Below, piece after piece: positions 13,314 through 22,396 of a DNA stretch of 64,000 nucleotides (positions are counted from its first letter, which is position 1; the number at the start of each line of letters is the position of its first letter). Origin of the DNA: an uncultured Ruminococcus sp. (lineage in GTDB: Bacteria > Bacillota > Clostridia > Oscillospirales > Ruminococcaceae); NCBI GenBank assembly GCA_910584195.1, contig CAJTYV010000016.1, positions 1-64,000 on the forward strand. Reading direction: 5' to 3'. The translations under genes were made by a program, and so were the position numbers. A model generated the notes under the pieces. The model worked only from the letters and a program-made list of their open reading frames with translations, was not told where the DNA came from and did no database searches.

Positions 13314-13853
13314 ATGCGTAAAGTAACCATGATCGCTGCTCTTCTTTTATCGGTTATTATGTTTTTTCATAGTGATATCTCTGTGGAAGACGAAGTTGTG
13401 TATGCAGGTAATGTTACGGTGCATAATGTGGTTCCTGAACCTATATTTATCGATGCATCACCGATAGTAACTATAAAACCTTTGGAAGAAGAGGAAGAAT
13501 CATTATTGCCATATGAGGATATTTCTTTGATTGCTCTCGTTACGATGGCAGAAGCCGAGGGCGAATGTGAAGATGGAAAACGTCTTGTAATCGATGCGAT
13601 TCTCAACCGTATGGATTCCGAGCATTTCCCGGATAACGTTTACGATGTTATCTATCAGAGAAACCAATTCTCGTCAATCTGGAACGGACGTGTTGACCGG
13701 TGCGAAGTGAGGGATGATATTTGTCAACTCGTTGAAGAAGAATTACTGTCTCGCACAAATACCGATGTTATATTCTTCACAGCCGGGGAGTACAGCAAGT
13801 ATGGCGTTCCAATGTTTCAACTAGGAAACCACTATTTTTCAAGCTATGAATGA
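13314..13853 (+). CDS. SleB-like cell-wall hydrolase with signal peptide
   Basis: A 179-aa protein. The N terminus (MRKVTMIAALLLSVIMFF) is a signal peptide or anchor. An acidic linker precedes a SleB/hydrolase_2-type domain (about residues 70-179): LIALVTMAEAEGECEDGKRLVIDAILNR with the catalytic-type Glu in AEAEGE, then FPDNVYDVIYQRNQFSSIWNG. The family cleaves peptidoglycan glycan strands. Its position among early membrane proteins, far from the tail lysin, suggests wall remodelling outside lysis. GAAGGGAGTTTTCAC precedes the ATG. Confidence 0.75.
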   Translation: MRKVTMIAALLLSVIMFFHSDISVEDEVVYAGNVTVHNVVPEPIFIDASPIVTIKPLEEEEESLLPYEDISLIALVTMAEAEGECEDGKRLVIDAILNRMDSEHFPDNVYDVIYQRNQFSSIWNGRVDRCEVRDDICQLVEEELLSRTNTDVIFFTAGEYSKYGVPMFQLGNHYFSSYE

Positions 13854-13865
13854 AAGGAGAAAATT

Positions 13866-13970
13866 ATGAGTAATTTTTTATCAGCAATCGTATCTTATAC
13901 CCTTGCGGCGCTGGCCGGGGTTTGCTTTGTTGGGGGCGTTGCGCTCTTATCAGATGGCAGGAGGGTGTAA
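13866..13970 (+). CDS. Small membrane protein
   Basis: A 34-aa single-span peptide (MSNFLSAIVSYTLAALAG followed by VCFVGGVALLSDGRRV). It has AAAGGAGAAAATT upstream and ends 1 nt before the next start. Good ribosome-binding site and tight packing support it. Confidence 0.6.
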   Translation: MSNFLSAIVSYTLAALAGVCFVGGVALLSDGRRV

Positions 13971-13971
13971 G

Positions 13972-14136
13972 ATGATGGAAGGATTTGAAAGAACAATTTC
14001 TATATTGGATTATGTACTGGATACCCCTAAGAAAAGACACATCACCGGGGGTATCCTTTTGAGTGTGTCTATGTTGTTTACCGGGCTGGCACTCACGGTG
14101 ATGACAATAAGAAGGGAGGACATGAGTGATGAGTAA
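13972..14136 (+). CDS. Small membrane protein
   Basis: A 54-aa protein with one membrane helix (GGILLSVSMLFTGLALTVM, about residues 26-44) after a soluble basic stretch. The Shine-Dalgarno CAGGAGGG lies within the preceding gene's last codons. The start at 13972 was chosen for its spacing; the 3' end overlaps the next gene by 8 nt. Confidence 0.6.
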   Translation: MMEGFERTISILDYVLDTPKKRHITGGILLSVSMLFTGLALTVMTIRREDMSDE

Positions 14137-14707
14137 AGTAACAGGACTTGTTATATTTGTCCTCGGAGCAGCGGCGGGTTCTGTCGTTACGTGGCAGTTT
14201 GCGAAAAAGAAATATGAGCGGATTGCCGAGGAGGAAATTAACTCTGTAAAAGAGATATTTTCAAAGCGAGAACAGAGCGGCGCTGATGTTGAAATAACCG
14301 TTGAACCGCAGCCGAGTACAGAGGCAAGGGTGGAGAAATTTGAAGCGAAGCCTGATATTTCCACCTATGCGGGGATATTGAGGAATGAGGGTTATGTACC
14401 GGAGGGAACAGAGATGGCGGAAAACAAGCCTTATGTAATCTCGCCGGATGAGTTTGGCGAGTTTGAAGATTACGACACAATAAGCCTTACATACTATGCG
14501 GATCAGGTTCTGGTAGATGATGGGGGCGACAAAATTGAGGATGTGGACGATGTAGTCGGCATGGAATCTTTGACTCACTTTGGTGAGTTTGAGGATGACT
14601 CTGTCTTTGTAAGAAATGACAGATTGAGATGCGACTACGAGATTCTTATGGACGAACGGACTTATTCTGAAGCCCAGAAAGAACGTCCGCACCAGAGGGA
14701 GGCATAA
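14129..14707 (+). CDS. Membrane-anchored acidic phage protein
   Basis: A 192-aa protein with an N-terminal membrane helix (VTGLVIFVLGAAAGSVVTWQFA, about residues 3-24). A coiled-coil stretch follows, then an acidic C-terminal domain with repeated GEFED motifs (FGEFEDYDTISLTYYAD and HFGEFEDDSVFVRND). I recall the same gene directly before the 182-aa gene in other Clostridia phages. GGGAGGACATGAGTG supplies the ribosome-binding site; GTG at 14126 is an alternative start. Confidence 0.7.
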   Translation: MSKVTGLVIFVLGAAAGSVVTWQFAKKKYERIAEEEINSVKEIFSKREQSGADVEITVEPQPSTEARVEKFEAKPDISTYAGILRNEGYVPEGTEMAENKPYVISPDEFGEFEDYDTISLTYYADQVLVDDGGDKIEDVDDVVGMESLTHFGEFEDDSVFVRNDRLRCDYEILMDERTYSEAQKERPHQREA

Positions 14708-15256
14708 ATGACAAGGAGCGAGCTGAATAACAAGTATTTTAAATGGATGTGCCAGCTCGTATTGGATCGGCGATATTTCAAAAGTCTGTCTTATCGTAAA
14801 CTTTTACGGTTCCTGAATCGTGTGGAGTTTTCTTATACGATTCCTATGGACGGAAACCGTGAGGGCGATGGGATAGACTTACGATATCGTTTCGGTTACG
14901 AGAATTCATACGAGAATTCCGAAATCGCAACATATTTGGATAATCGGCCTTGTAGTGTTTTGGAGATGATGATCGCCCTCGCTATTCGTTGTGAAGAACA
15001 TATCATGGATGATCCGGATATTGGCAACAGGACAGGCCAGTGGTTCTGGAACATGATTGTAAATCTCGGTTTAGGTTCTATGACGGACGCAAAGTTTGAT
15101 GAGGATTATGCAAACGAAGTGATTGAACGGTTTCTGAATCGGCGATATGCACGGAATGGCGAGGGCGGTTTGTTCACCGTAGAGCATTGCAGCCGGGATT
15201 TGCGAACGGTTGAGATTTGGTATCAGATGTGCTGGTATCTGGATCAATTTGTATGA
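14708..15256 (+). CDS. Conserved unknown phage protein
   Basis: A 182-aa soluble protein that starts immediately after the preceding stop. Blocks such as KYFKWMCQLV, SVLEMMIALAIRCEEHIM and EIWYQMCWYLDQ are helical and rich in Trp, Tyr and Cys. It likely forms a complex with its membrane-anchored neighbour, given the fixed gene pair. Function unknown. Confidence 0.75.
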   Translation: MTRSELNNKYFKWMCQLVLDRRYFKSLSYRKLLRFLNRVEFSYTIPMDGNREGDGIDLRYRFGYENSYENSEIATYLDNRPCSVLEMMIALAIRCEEHIMDDPDIGNRTGQWFWNMIVNLGLGSMTDAKFDEDYANEVIERFLNRRYARNGEGGLFTVEHCSRDLRTVEIWYQMCWYLDQFV

Positions 15257-15271
15257 GTTTGGAGGTACCGA

Positions 15272-15481
15272 ATGGCACATGGAGATGTATACAAATGGTT
15301 TGAATTATATTTTCCGCAATATGCAGGTGAGAAGACAGAAGTATGGTTTCCGAATGGTAAGAACAGTATACGTGTGAGACAGACAAATAAACAGGAATTT
15401 GTGTTCACCTGTAACGGAAAAGATGACTGGAGGTTTGAAACGGTCAAAAGCTTTATCAATGGAGGAAAGGAGAAAAGGTAA
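15272..15481 (+). CDS. Small unknown protein preceding the replicase
   Basis: A 69-aa protein (MAHGDVYKWFELYFPQYA) with a basic second half (NSIRVRQTNKQEFVFTCNGK), perhaps nucleic-acid binding. GGAGGTACCGA precedes the ATG. Its TAA stop overlaps an ATG at 15481 that opens only a two-codon frame (M-K-stop), which itself overlaps the replicase start at 15486. Confidence 0.65.
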   Translation: MAHGDVYKWFELYFPQYAGEKTEVWFPNGKNSIRVRQTNKQEFVFTCNGKDDWRFETVKSFINGGKEKR

Positions 15482-15485
15482 TGAA

Positions 15486-18400
15486 ATGATCGACTTTTTA
15501 ACGATTTCGACACGTAGTAAAAAGCGTGGTGTTATAGAAATCTATCCAAAGTTCATTATCAAGAAAAGCGGCGATCTTATGATAAGAGGCGGTGATTTCT
15601 ACGCTATCTGGATTGAAGAACGCGGTTTATGGTCTACGGATGAGCAGGATGCGTTACAGCTCATCGACCGCGAACTGGATAGATATGCTGAAGAGAACCG
15701 CCAACGCTTTGACTCCGATATTATCAAAGTCCTTCATATGTGGGATGCTGAGTCCGGCATGATTGATTCGTGGCATAAATATTGCCAAAAGCAGTTAAGG
15801 GATTCTTTCCATATGCTGGACGAGAAACTTATATTTTCAAACACGCCTACAAATAAAAAAGATTACGCCAGTAAAAAGCTGAACTATCCGCTTGAAGCTG
15901 GCGATTTGTCTGCTTACGATAAGCTGATGTCTGTATTATATTCCGAGGAAGAAAGGCGCAAAATTGAATGGGCGATTGGCTCTGTTGTATCCGGTGATTC
16001 AAAGAAATTGCAGAAGTTTATGGTTTTATACGGAGCAGCCGGAACAGGTAAGTCTACTGTTCTGAATATCATTCAGCAGCTTTTCGAGGGATATTATTCC
16101 GTGTTTGACGCTAAGGCTCTTGGTTCTGCCAGCAATTCATTTGCATTGGAGGCATTTAAGAGCAATCCTCTTGTAGCAATTCAGCACGATGGCGATTTGT
16201 CGCGGATAGAGGACAACACAAGGCTGAACAGCTTGGTCTCTCATGAGTTAATGACAGTAAATGAAAAGTTCAAATCCACTTACGCCAATCGGTTTAAGTG
16301 TTTTCTTTTTATGGGTACAAATAAGCCGGTGAAGATTACGGATGCGAAATCAGGTCTTATTAGAAGACTGATTGATGTATCTCCGAGCGGCAATAAGCTG
16401 AATCCAAAGGAGTACAAGACTATCGTAAAACAGGTTGGGTTTGAACTTGGTGCGATTGCGTACCACTGTCAGGAGGTATATTTGAGTGACCCTGGTATGT
16501 TCGATGATTATATTCCGATAAGTATGCTCGGGGCATCGAATGATTTTTACAACTATATTATCGATTCATACCATGTGTTCAAGAGAGAGGACGGGACAAC
16601 TTTAAAAGCGGCTTGGGAAATGTATAAGACTTACTGCGATGAAGCAAAGGTTTTATATTCTCTGCCGCAAAGGGCATTTAAGGAAGAACTCAAGAATTAT
16701 TTCAGGAACTATGACGAACGGTTTAATCTTGACGATGGTTCAAGAGTTCGCAGTTACTATTCCGGGTTTAGATCAGACAAATTTGAACCCGAAAAAAAGC
16801 CGGGAGGTGAAAATCAGAAATCAAAACCAAATTCCTGGTTATCTTTTAACGATGCCAGGGAGTGTCCAAACATATTTGATAAACAATGTGAGGAATGTCC
16901 CGCCCAGTATGCCACAGCCAAGGAAACTCCTACTGGGAAATGGGACGATTGCAAAACGTATCTTTCGGAACTTGATACATTCAAACTTCATTATGTTAAA
17001 GTTCCGGAGAATCACATAGTTATCGACTTTGATATTCCCGATAAGGATGGCAATAAATCCTTTGAAAAGAATTTTGAAGCGGCAAGTAAATGGCCGCCGA
17101 CTTATGCAGAGTTGAGCAAGAGCGGAGCCGGTATTCATCTGCATTATATTTATACTGGCGATCCGGCAATGTTAAGTCGAATATACGATGACCATATAGA
17201 AGTTAAGGTGTTCAGTGGCAAGAGTTCTCTTAGACGTAAATTGTCGAAGTGTAATGATTTGCCTATCGCAACGATTAGCTCTGGTTTACCGATGAAAGGA
17301 GAAAACAAGATGGTAAATTTTGATGCGATTAAAAGCGAGAAAGGGCTTAGAACACTTATTAAGCGTAATCTGGAGAAAGAAATACACCCCGGAACTAAGC
17401 CCAGTATCGATTTTATCTACAAAATACTGGAGGATGCATATGCCAGTGACCTGAATTATGACGTTACAGATATGCGAAATGCGGTATTAGCTTTTGCAGC
17501 CAGCAGCACCAATCAGGCAGACTACTGTATCAAGCTTGTCAATAAGATGCAGTTCAAGTCTGCGGATACATCTGTTGGCGTTAAGAACGATGATGCAAAA
17601 CTTATATTTTATGATGTGGAGGTATTTCCGAACCTGTTTCTCGTAAACTGGAAGATTGAGGGTGAGGGAAAGCCTGTTGTAAGGATGATTAACCCGACAC
17701 CTACCGAAATCGAGGAATTGATGAGGTTCCGGCTGGTTGGTTTTAACTGCCGGCGCTACGATAACCATATTTTATATGCGAGGCTGATGGGTTATACGAA
17801 CGAGCAGCTCTATAATTTGTCTCAGAAAATTGTCGGGGCGAAGAAAGGCGCTAACCGCGATTGTTTCTTTGGTGAAGCATATAATGTGTCTTATACGGAC
17901 GTGTACGATTTCGCTTCTGCCGGGAATAAAAAGAGCCTGAAAAAGCTGGAAATCGAGATGGGTAACATTTCTGAAAAAGAACTGGAAAAGAAAGGCTTCT
18001 CAGATACGGAAATTCGCATCATAAAGGCGGGGACACATCATCAGGAGTTGGGACTTCCGTGGGATGAGCCGGTTCCTGAAGAACTTTGGACTAAGGTTGC
18101 CGAGTATTGTGATAACGATGTTATTGCAACAGAGGCAACCTTTGTTTATTTGAAAGCGGACTGGACGGCTAGGCAGATTCTGGCTGATTTGGCAGGCATG
18201 ACGGTCAATGACACAACAAACACGCTCACAACCAAGATTATATTTGGCAATGAGCGGAAGCCACAAGACCAATTCCATTATCGGAATCTCGCGGAGCCGG
18301 TGCATAACATTGATGCTGAAACCTATAATTTCCTGGCAGAAGCTTGCCCTGAGATGATGGAGCAAACGCATGGTGAAGCAGGAAGTCTTCTTCCATATTT

Positions 18401-19808
18401 TCCGGGATATACCTTTGAAAACGGGAAGTCCGTGTATCGTGAAGAGGAAGTTGGAGAAGGCGGATATGTATATTCCGAGCCTGGTATGCACGGAAATGAT
18501 GCGTTGTTGGATATTGCTTCTATGCATCCGCACAGTGCGATTGCCGAGGTTCTGTTTGGTGTAAAATTCACAACGGCGTTCCGTGATATTGTTGAGGGGC
18601 GTGTCAGCATCAAGCATGAGGCATGGGATATCGTGAACAAGATGCTGGATGGCAAGCTCACGCCTTATATTCAGAAAGTAATAAATGGCGAAATGACATC
18701 TAAGCAGCTTGCAGATGCTTTGAAGACAGCTATCAATTCGGTTTATGGTCTGACCTCGGCATCCTTTGAGAATGCGTTCCGCGATCCGAGAAACATTGAC
18801 AATATTGTGGCGAAGCGTGGCGCTTTGTTCATGGTAGACTTGAAGCATGAGGTACAGAAACGCGGGTACACGGTTGCTCACATTAAGACAGACTCTATCA
18901 AGATCCCCGATGCAACACCGGAGATTATCCAGTTTGTCATGGATTTTGGTAAGAGGTATGGCTATACATTTGAACACGAGGCTACATACGACAGAATGTG
19001 TCTGGTAAATGATGCTGTTTATATTGCCAGATATAGGGATGAAAATGGCGACCTCGGTAAATGGACGGCGACGGGAACGCAGTTTCAGGTTCCATACGTC
19101 TTTAAGACCTTGTTCAGCAAGGAAGATATTCTCTTTGAGGATATGGCGGAAACGAAAGAGGTCAAGACGGCAATATATTTGGATATGAACGAAGGACTTC
19201 CGGATGTAACAGAATTTGAAAAGCAGTTCGCAAAGGCAGAGAGTGACTACAAAAAGGGACTGTTATCAGATACAACTTTCGAGAAAATTTGTGCGGAGCT
19301 TCAGCCGGAAATCGACAAGGGGCATAACTATCGTTTCATCGGGAAGGTTGGTCGTTTCTGTCCGGTTAAACCTGGTACTGGAGGCGGTGTGCTTCTCAGA
19401 GAACAGAACGGCAAGTATTATGCGGTAACTGGCTCGTCAGGGTTCCGTTGGCTTGAAGCAGAAATGGTTCGTGAGCTGAATAAGGAAGAAGACATTGACC
19501 GGTCTTATTATGACAAGCTTGTGGATGAAGCGGTAAAGACTATCTCGGAGTATGGAGATTTCGAGTGGTTTGTATCAGATGATCCGTATGTCAAGGAGCT
19601 TGGAGCAAACGATGCGGATGTTGATATTCCTGAACCTTGGCTGCCGCCGTGCGGCGATATGAAGTACGCTACGTGTTTTGACTGTCCGAAGTTCCATGAC
19701 GACCAGTTCCACATGGATTGTGACCTTGGGTATGATATTTCCGAAATTGTCGCAAAGCGGGAATTTATGAATCCACCCGATGATGAGGAAGGTCTGCCCT
19801 TTAACTAA
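15486..19808 (+). CDS. Helicase-primase-family B DNA polymerase fusion
   Basis: A 1440-aa replication protein joining three enzymes. About 1-480 is an SF3/P4-type helicase with Walker A GAAGTGKST near residue 183 and an FMGTNKP sensor segment. About 480-640 is an archaeo-eukaryotic primase-like domain with a zinc-type cysteine group (CPNIFDKQCEECP), VIDFDIPD near 511 and SGAGIHLHY near 546. About 700-1340 is a family B polymerase: exonuclease FYDVEVFPN and VGFNCRRYDN, motif A DIASMHPHS near 1008, motif B KTAINSVYG near 1079, motif C IKTDSI near 1132. A cysteine pair (CFDCPKFH) lies near 1396 and the protein ends in an acidic PFN tail. Motif C has KTDS where YxDTDS is usual. No other polymerase or primase is visible, so this is probably the complete replicase core. 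Confidence 0.85.
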   Translation: MIDFLTISTRSKKRGVIEIYPKFIIKKSGDLMIRGGDFYAIWIEERGLWSTDEQDALQLIDRELDRYAEENRQRFDSDIIKVLHMWDAESGMIDSWHKYCQKQLRDSFHMLDEKLIFSNTPTNKKDYASKKLNYPLEAGDLSAYDKLMSVLYSEEERRKIEWAIGSVVSGDSKKLQKFMVLYGAAGTGKSTVLNIIQQLFEGYYSVFDAKALGSASNSFALEAFKSNPLVAIQHDGDLSRIEDNTRLNSLVSHELMTVNEKFKSTYANRFKCFLFMGTNKPVKITDAKSGLIRRLIDVSPSGNKLNPKEYKTIVKQVGFELGAIAYHCQEVYLSDPGMFDDYIPISMLGASNDFYNYIIDSYHVFKREDGTTLKAAWEMYKTYCDEAKVLYSLPQRAFKEELKNYFRNYDERFNLDDGSRVRSYYSGFRSDKFEPEKKPGGENQKSKPNSWLSFNDARECPNIFDKQCEECPAQYATAKETPTGKWDDCKTYLSELDTFKLHYVKVPENHIVIDFDIPDKDGNKSFEKNFEAASKWPPTYAELSKSGAGIHLHYIYTGDPAMLSRIYDDHIEVKVFSGKSSLRRKLSKCNDLPIATISSGLPMKGENKMVNFDAIKSEKGLRTLIKRNLEKEIHPGTKPSIDFIYKILEDAYASDLNYDVTDMRNAVLAFAASSTNQADYCIKLVNKMQFKSADTSVGVKNDDAKLIFYDVEVFPNLFLVNWKIEGEGKPVVRMINPTPTEIEELMRFRLVGFNCRRYDNHILYARLMGYTNEQLYNLSQKIVGAKKGANRDCFFGEAYNVSYTDVYDFASAGNKKSLKKLEIEMGNISEKELEKKGFSDTEIRIIKAGTHHQELGLPWDEPVPEELWTKVAEYCDNDVIATEATFVYLKADWTARQILADLAGMTVNDTTNTLTTKIIFGNERKPQDQFHYRNLAEPVHNIDAETYNFLAEACPEMMEQTHGEAGSLLPYFPGYTFENGKSVYREEEVGEGGYVYSEPGMHGNDALLDIASMHPHSAIAEVLFGVKFTTAFRDIVEGRVSIKHEAWDIVNKMLDGKLTPYIQKVINGEMTSKQLADALKTAINSVYGLTSASFENAFRDPRNIDNIVAKRGALFMVDLKHEVQKRGYTVAHIKTDSIKIPDATPEIIQFVMDFGKRYGYTFEHEATYDRMCLVNDAVYIARYRDENGDLGKWTATGTQFQVPYVFKTLFSKEDILFEDMAETKEVKTAIYLDMNEGLPDVTEFEKQFAKAESDYKKGLLSDTTFEKICAELQPEIDKGHNYRFIGKVGRFCPVKPGTGGGVLLREQNGKYYAVTGSSGFRWLEAEMVRELNKEEDIDRSYYDKLVDEAVKTISEYGDFEWFVSDDPYVKELGANDADVDIPEPWLPPCGDMKYATCFDCPKFHDDQFHMDCDLGYDISEIVAKREFMNPPDDEEGLPFN

Positions 19809-19837
19809 ATAAAAAAAAAGAAAAGGAGAACGAAAAA

Positions 19838-20323
19838 ATGGCTAACAGAGTAAACGACAATATTATCATGGAGAATGCGAGAATTATATTCAGGAACTTC
19901 TCTGGAAAAGAATCCAAGTATAACCGCAAAGGCAGCCGGAACTTCTGCGTAATCATTGATGATGTGGAGTTGGCGAATAAACTTGATGATGAGGGCTGGA
20001 ATATCCGCAGACTTGAGCCCCGTGAGGAGGGGGACGAGCCGAAGTATTATCTTCAGGTGCAGGTGAGCTACGAGAACATCCCGCCCAAGGTATATATGGT
20101 TACCAGAAAGACCAAGACTCTGCTGGATGACGAGTCGATTGCTTCCTTGGATTATGCGGAGATCCGCAATGTCGATTTGACCATCAGACCGTATAACTGG
20201 GAAGTTAATGACAAGACCGGCGTTAAGGCATATTTGAAGACGATGTATGTGACCATCGAAGAAGATGAGTTTGCCGACAAGTATGATTCCATGGAAGGGC
20301 CGGACGAGGTTCCGTTTAACTGA
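19838..20323 (+). CDS. Single-stranded DNA-binding protein (phage type)
   Basis: A 161-aa protein directly after the replicase. The beta-rich body (ARIIFRNFSGKESKYN, RNFCVIIDD, DLTIRPYNWEV, GVKAYLKTMYV) fits an OB-fold ssDNA-binding protein. It ends in an acidic tail with EVPFN, like the DxxPF tip that bacterial SSBs use to recruit partners. The replicase also ends in PFN. Shine-Dalgarno AAAAGGAG. It likely coats replicating phage DNA. Confidence 0.75.
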   Translation: MANRVNDNIIMENARIIFRNFSGKESKYNRKGSRNFCVIIDDVELANKLDDEGWNIRRLEPREEGDEPKYYLQVQVSYENIPPKVYMVTRKTKTLLDDESIASLDYAEIRNVDLTIRPYNWEVNDKTGVKAYLKTMYVTIEEDEFADKYDSMEGPDEVPFN

Positions 20324-20332
20324 TGCTGAGTG

Positions 20333-20371
20333 AGAGGGTTGTTGCTTAAAAATGGTAGCCGCCCTCTTTTT
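20333..20371 (+). terminator. Intrinsic terminator after SSB
   Basis: AGAGGG/CCCTCT stem with a long imperfect inner stem, then TTTTTATATTTG, running straight into the next Shine-Dalgarno. Confidence 0.65.
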
Positions 20372-20394
20372 ATATTTGAAAGGAGGACCTGAAA

Positions 20395-20799
20395 ATGAAC
20401 GAATTATTTAATTGCTTATATTTAGGGAGAGAGAAAGGACTCGACGTAAAAGTAATTGTGAACGATAGAGTAATACCAATCATAGTTACAAATATGGAAA
20501 CAAGTAGTCTTTCTTATGAACAGAGGATAAAAATAAAGCTGGACGGAATTATTGAACAGTATTCTTCTATGGAAAGCGGGGTATCTAATATTCCTTTCGA
20601 TATGATGTATGAAAAAGTCATATTTAATGAGCCTGCTACTATTGTTATCTGGAAAGACGGGAGCAAAACAGTTGTGAAGTGCCAGAAAAACGATGAGTAT
20701 GATCCTGAGAAAGGGCTGGCTCTTTGCTTCATGAAAAAGGCGCTCGGCAATAAAGGAAATTTTAATAACATACTGAAGAAGGAATTGCCGCTCGAATAG
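20395..20799 (+). CDS. Conserved phage protein with WKDGSKTVVKC motif
   Basis: A 134-aa protein. The C-terminal half (PATIVIWKDGSKTVVKCQKND followed by DPEKGLALCFMKKALGN) is a pattern I recall from many Firmicutes phage proteins near replication genes, unnamed. The N-terminal half is less familiar (RVIPIIVTNMETSSLSYEQR). GAAAGGAGGACCTGAAA precedes the ATG. Confidence 0.75.
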   Translation: MNELFNCLYLGREKGLDVKVIVNDRVIPIIVTNMETSSLSYEQRIKIKLDGIIEQYSSMESGVSNIPFDMMYEKVIFNEPATIVIWKDGSKTVVKCQKNDEYDPEKGLALCFMKKALGNKGNFNNILKKELPLE

Positions 20800-20824
20800 C
20801 TGCCATGTAACGAAAGGAGAAATT

Positions 20825-21802
20825 ATGCCATTTTGGAAGAAAAAGAAGTCGAAACAGCAGAAATCTACAGCCAAAGAAAAACCCGCTGTTGGTCCGGTAA
20901 AACCAAAACAGAGACCGTCTTCTCTTCCGCCCAAGTACGAACCACCGAAGATGCCAGATTATATTTTGAAAAAAGAAGATGCTTTGAAGACGGCCATTAA
21001 CCAAGTTTATGGTTCTAAGTCCGAAAAAGCCGTCACACCTTCAACAGTTCAGCAGAAAAACTCGGATACAAGAAAAGAATTTCTAAGAGTGTTCGGACGG
21101 CTTACTACTCGTCACAGAGCATGGGATGTGTGGAGAGACTTTGTCGTAATGTTTGCTTGTTCTTTATCTAATCCGGTTGATAAGAGCCACTATGATGAGC
21201 GGGAGAAAAGATATTTGAAAATCATCAATAAGTACAACAGAGAAGAACAGCAACTGTTTCCTGAACTTGCCGCTCATACGGTCATGGCTTTGGAAGAAAA
21301 TCCAGAGCAGGACTTTTTGGGCGGCATTTTTATGGAACTTGGTTTGGGTGATGGCAAGAATGGTCAATTCTTCACTCCATACCATATTTGTGACCTTATG
21401 GCTAAGATTACCGTTGATGATGTTTCAAAAGAAATCGAGGAGAAAGGCTATGTCACAATTCACGATCCGTGCTGCGGAGCAGGAGCTACATTGATTGCTG
21501 GTGTTCATGAAGTCAGGCGGCAATTAGAAAAAATGAATCTTAATTACCAGAACCATGTTCTTGTGGTAGCACAGGATATTGATGAGGTTGTTGCACTGAT
21601 GTGTTATATTCATCTCTCGCTTCTTGGTGTAGCCGCATACATCAAGGTCGGAGACGTGTTTTGCGATCCGATTAGAGAGGGTGATTCAACTGAAAACTAC
21701 TGGTTTACTATGATGTACTTTTCAGATGTTTGGCAGACCAGACTGTTGATTCGTAGAATGGATGATATTTTGAAAGGAGAAAATAAAGATGATAAACATT
21801 AA
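20825..21802 (+). CDS. N6-adenine methylase-like protein lacking NPPY
   Basis: A 325-aa protein with a Lys/Pro-rich N terminus (about 1-60), a helical region, then an HsdM-like methylase core. The core has GQFFTPYHICDLMA, the SAM-binding loop DPCCGAGATLIA (about residues 215-226) and AQDID. The catalytic (N/D)PP(Y/F) motif IV is not visible; the place where it would lie reads ENYWFTMMYF. I recall similar proteins in mobile elements. It may be a divergent or inactive methylase that binds DNA or SAM, perhaps acting against restriction. The 3' end overlaps the next gene by 14 nt. Confidence 0.7.
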   Translation: MPFWKKKKSKQQKSTAKEKPAVGPVKPKQRPSSLPPKYEPPKMPDYILKKEDALKTAINQVYGSKSEKAVTPSTVQQKNSDTRKEFLRVFGRLTTRHRAWDVWRDFVVMFACSLSNPVDKSHYDEREKRYLKIINKYNREEQQLFPELAAHTVMALEENPEQDFLGGIFMELGLGDGKNGQFFTPYHICDLMAKITVDDVSKEIEEKGYVTIHDPCCGAGATLIAGVHEVRRQLEKMNLNYQNHVLVVAQDIDEVVALMCYIHLSLLGVAAYIKVGDVFCDPIREGDSTENYWFTMMYFSDVWQTRLLIRRMDDILKGENKDDKH

Positions 21803-22370
21803 AGGATTGAATAAAGCAAAGGTGCTTGCTGCATTATATAATGCTTCAAAACCGTTAGGGTTGGGGATTCTTCAGTATGACCCTAAAGATATGTCAGAGA
21901 AAGAAGCCGCTGAACTTTTAAAAGAACAGTCTTACTTTGACTACTTGAAAGGGCGAGTTATGAAGGTGGATCTTTCATCAGACAACGAATTTGACGAGTG
22001 GCTGTATGATCGTGATAACGGTATCGGAGCAGCAAAAGAAGCTATAAATGCTATTTTGAAGGAAGATGTTATTGTAATCAAACAGACACCCAAATTTGAA
22101 CTCGGTCGAGTTGTAACAACTATCGGTGTTGATACGAAAATGAAAGAGGATTCCTCATTTAAAAATTTCGTTCAGGTTTCGCTCGGCAGATATAGCCAGT
22201 GTGACTGGGGCGACACCTGTAATGAGGACAAGCAAACAGCAGATGAGTCTTTGAGAGACGGCGAACGGATTCTTGCGGTTTATGAACACAAGAACTCCAA
22301 TACCAAGATTTGGATTATTACGGAATGGGATAGAAGCGTTACTACTATCCTGTTTCCTGATGAATATTGA
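21789..22370 (+). CDS. Two-domain phage/plasmid protein
   Basis: A 193-aa protein that looks like a fusion. Residues about 1-95 (INIKGLNKAKVLAALYNASKP, SYFDYLKGRVMKVDLS, YDRDNGIGAA) match one recurrent small phage protein. Residues about 105-193 (ELGRVVTTIGV, CDWGDTCNEDKQ, IWIITEWDRSVTTILFPDEY) match another, plasmid-related family. Both are from memory and unnamed. Next to the methylase-like protein, a role in host defence evasion is possible but unproven. Confidence 0.7.
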   Translation: MINIKGLNKAKVLAALYNASKPLGLGILQYDPKDMSEKEAAELLKEQSYFDYLKGRVMKVDLSSDNEFDEWLYDRDNGIGAAKEAINAILKEDVIVIKQTPKFELGRVVTTIGVDTKMKEDSSFKNFVQVSLGRYSQCDWGDTCNEDKQTADESLRDGERILAVYEHKNSNTKIWIITEWDRSVTTILFPDEY

Positions 22371-22396
22371 TATTTTGAAGGAGGGCGACAGGAGCC

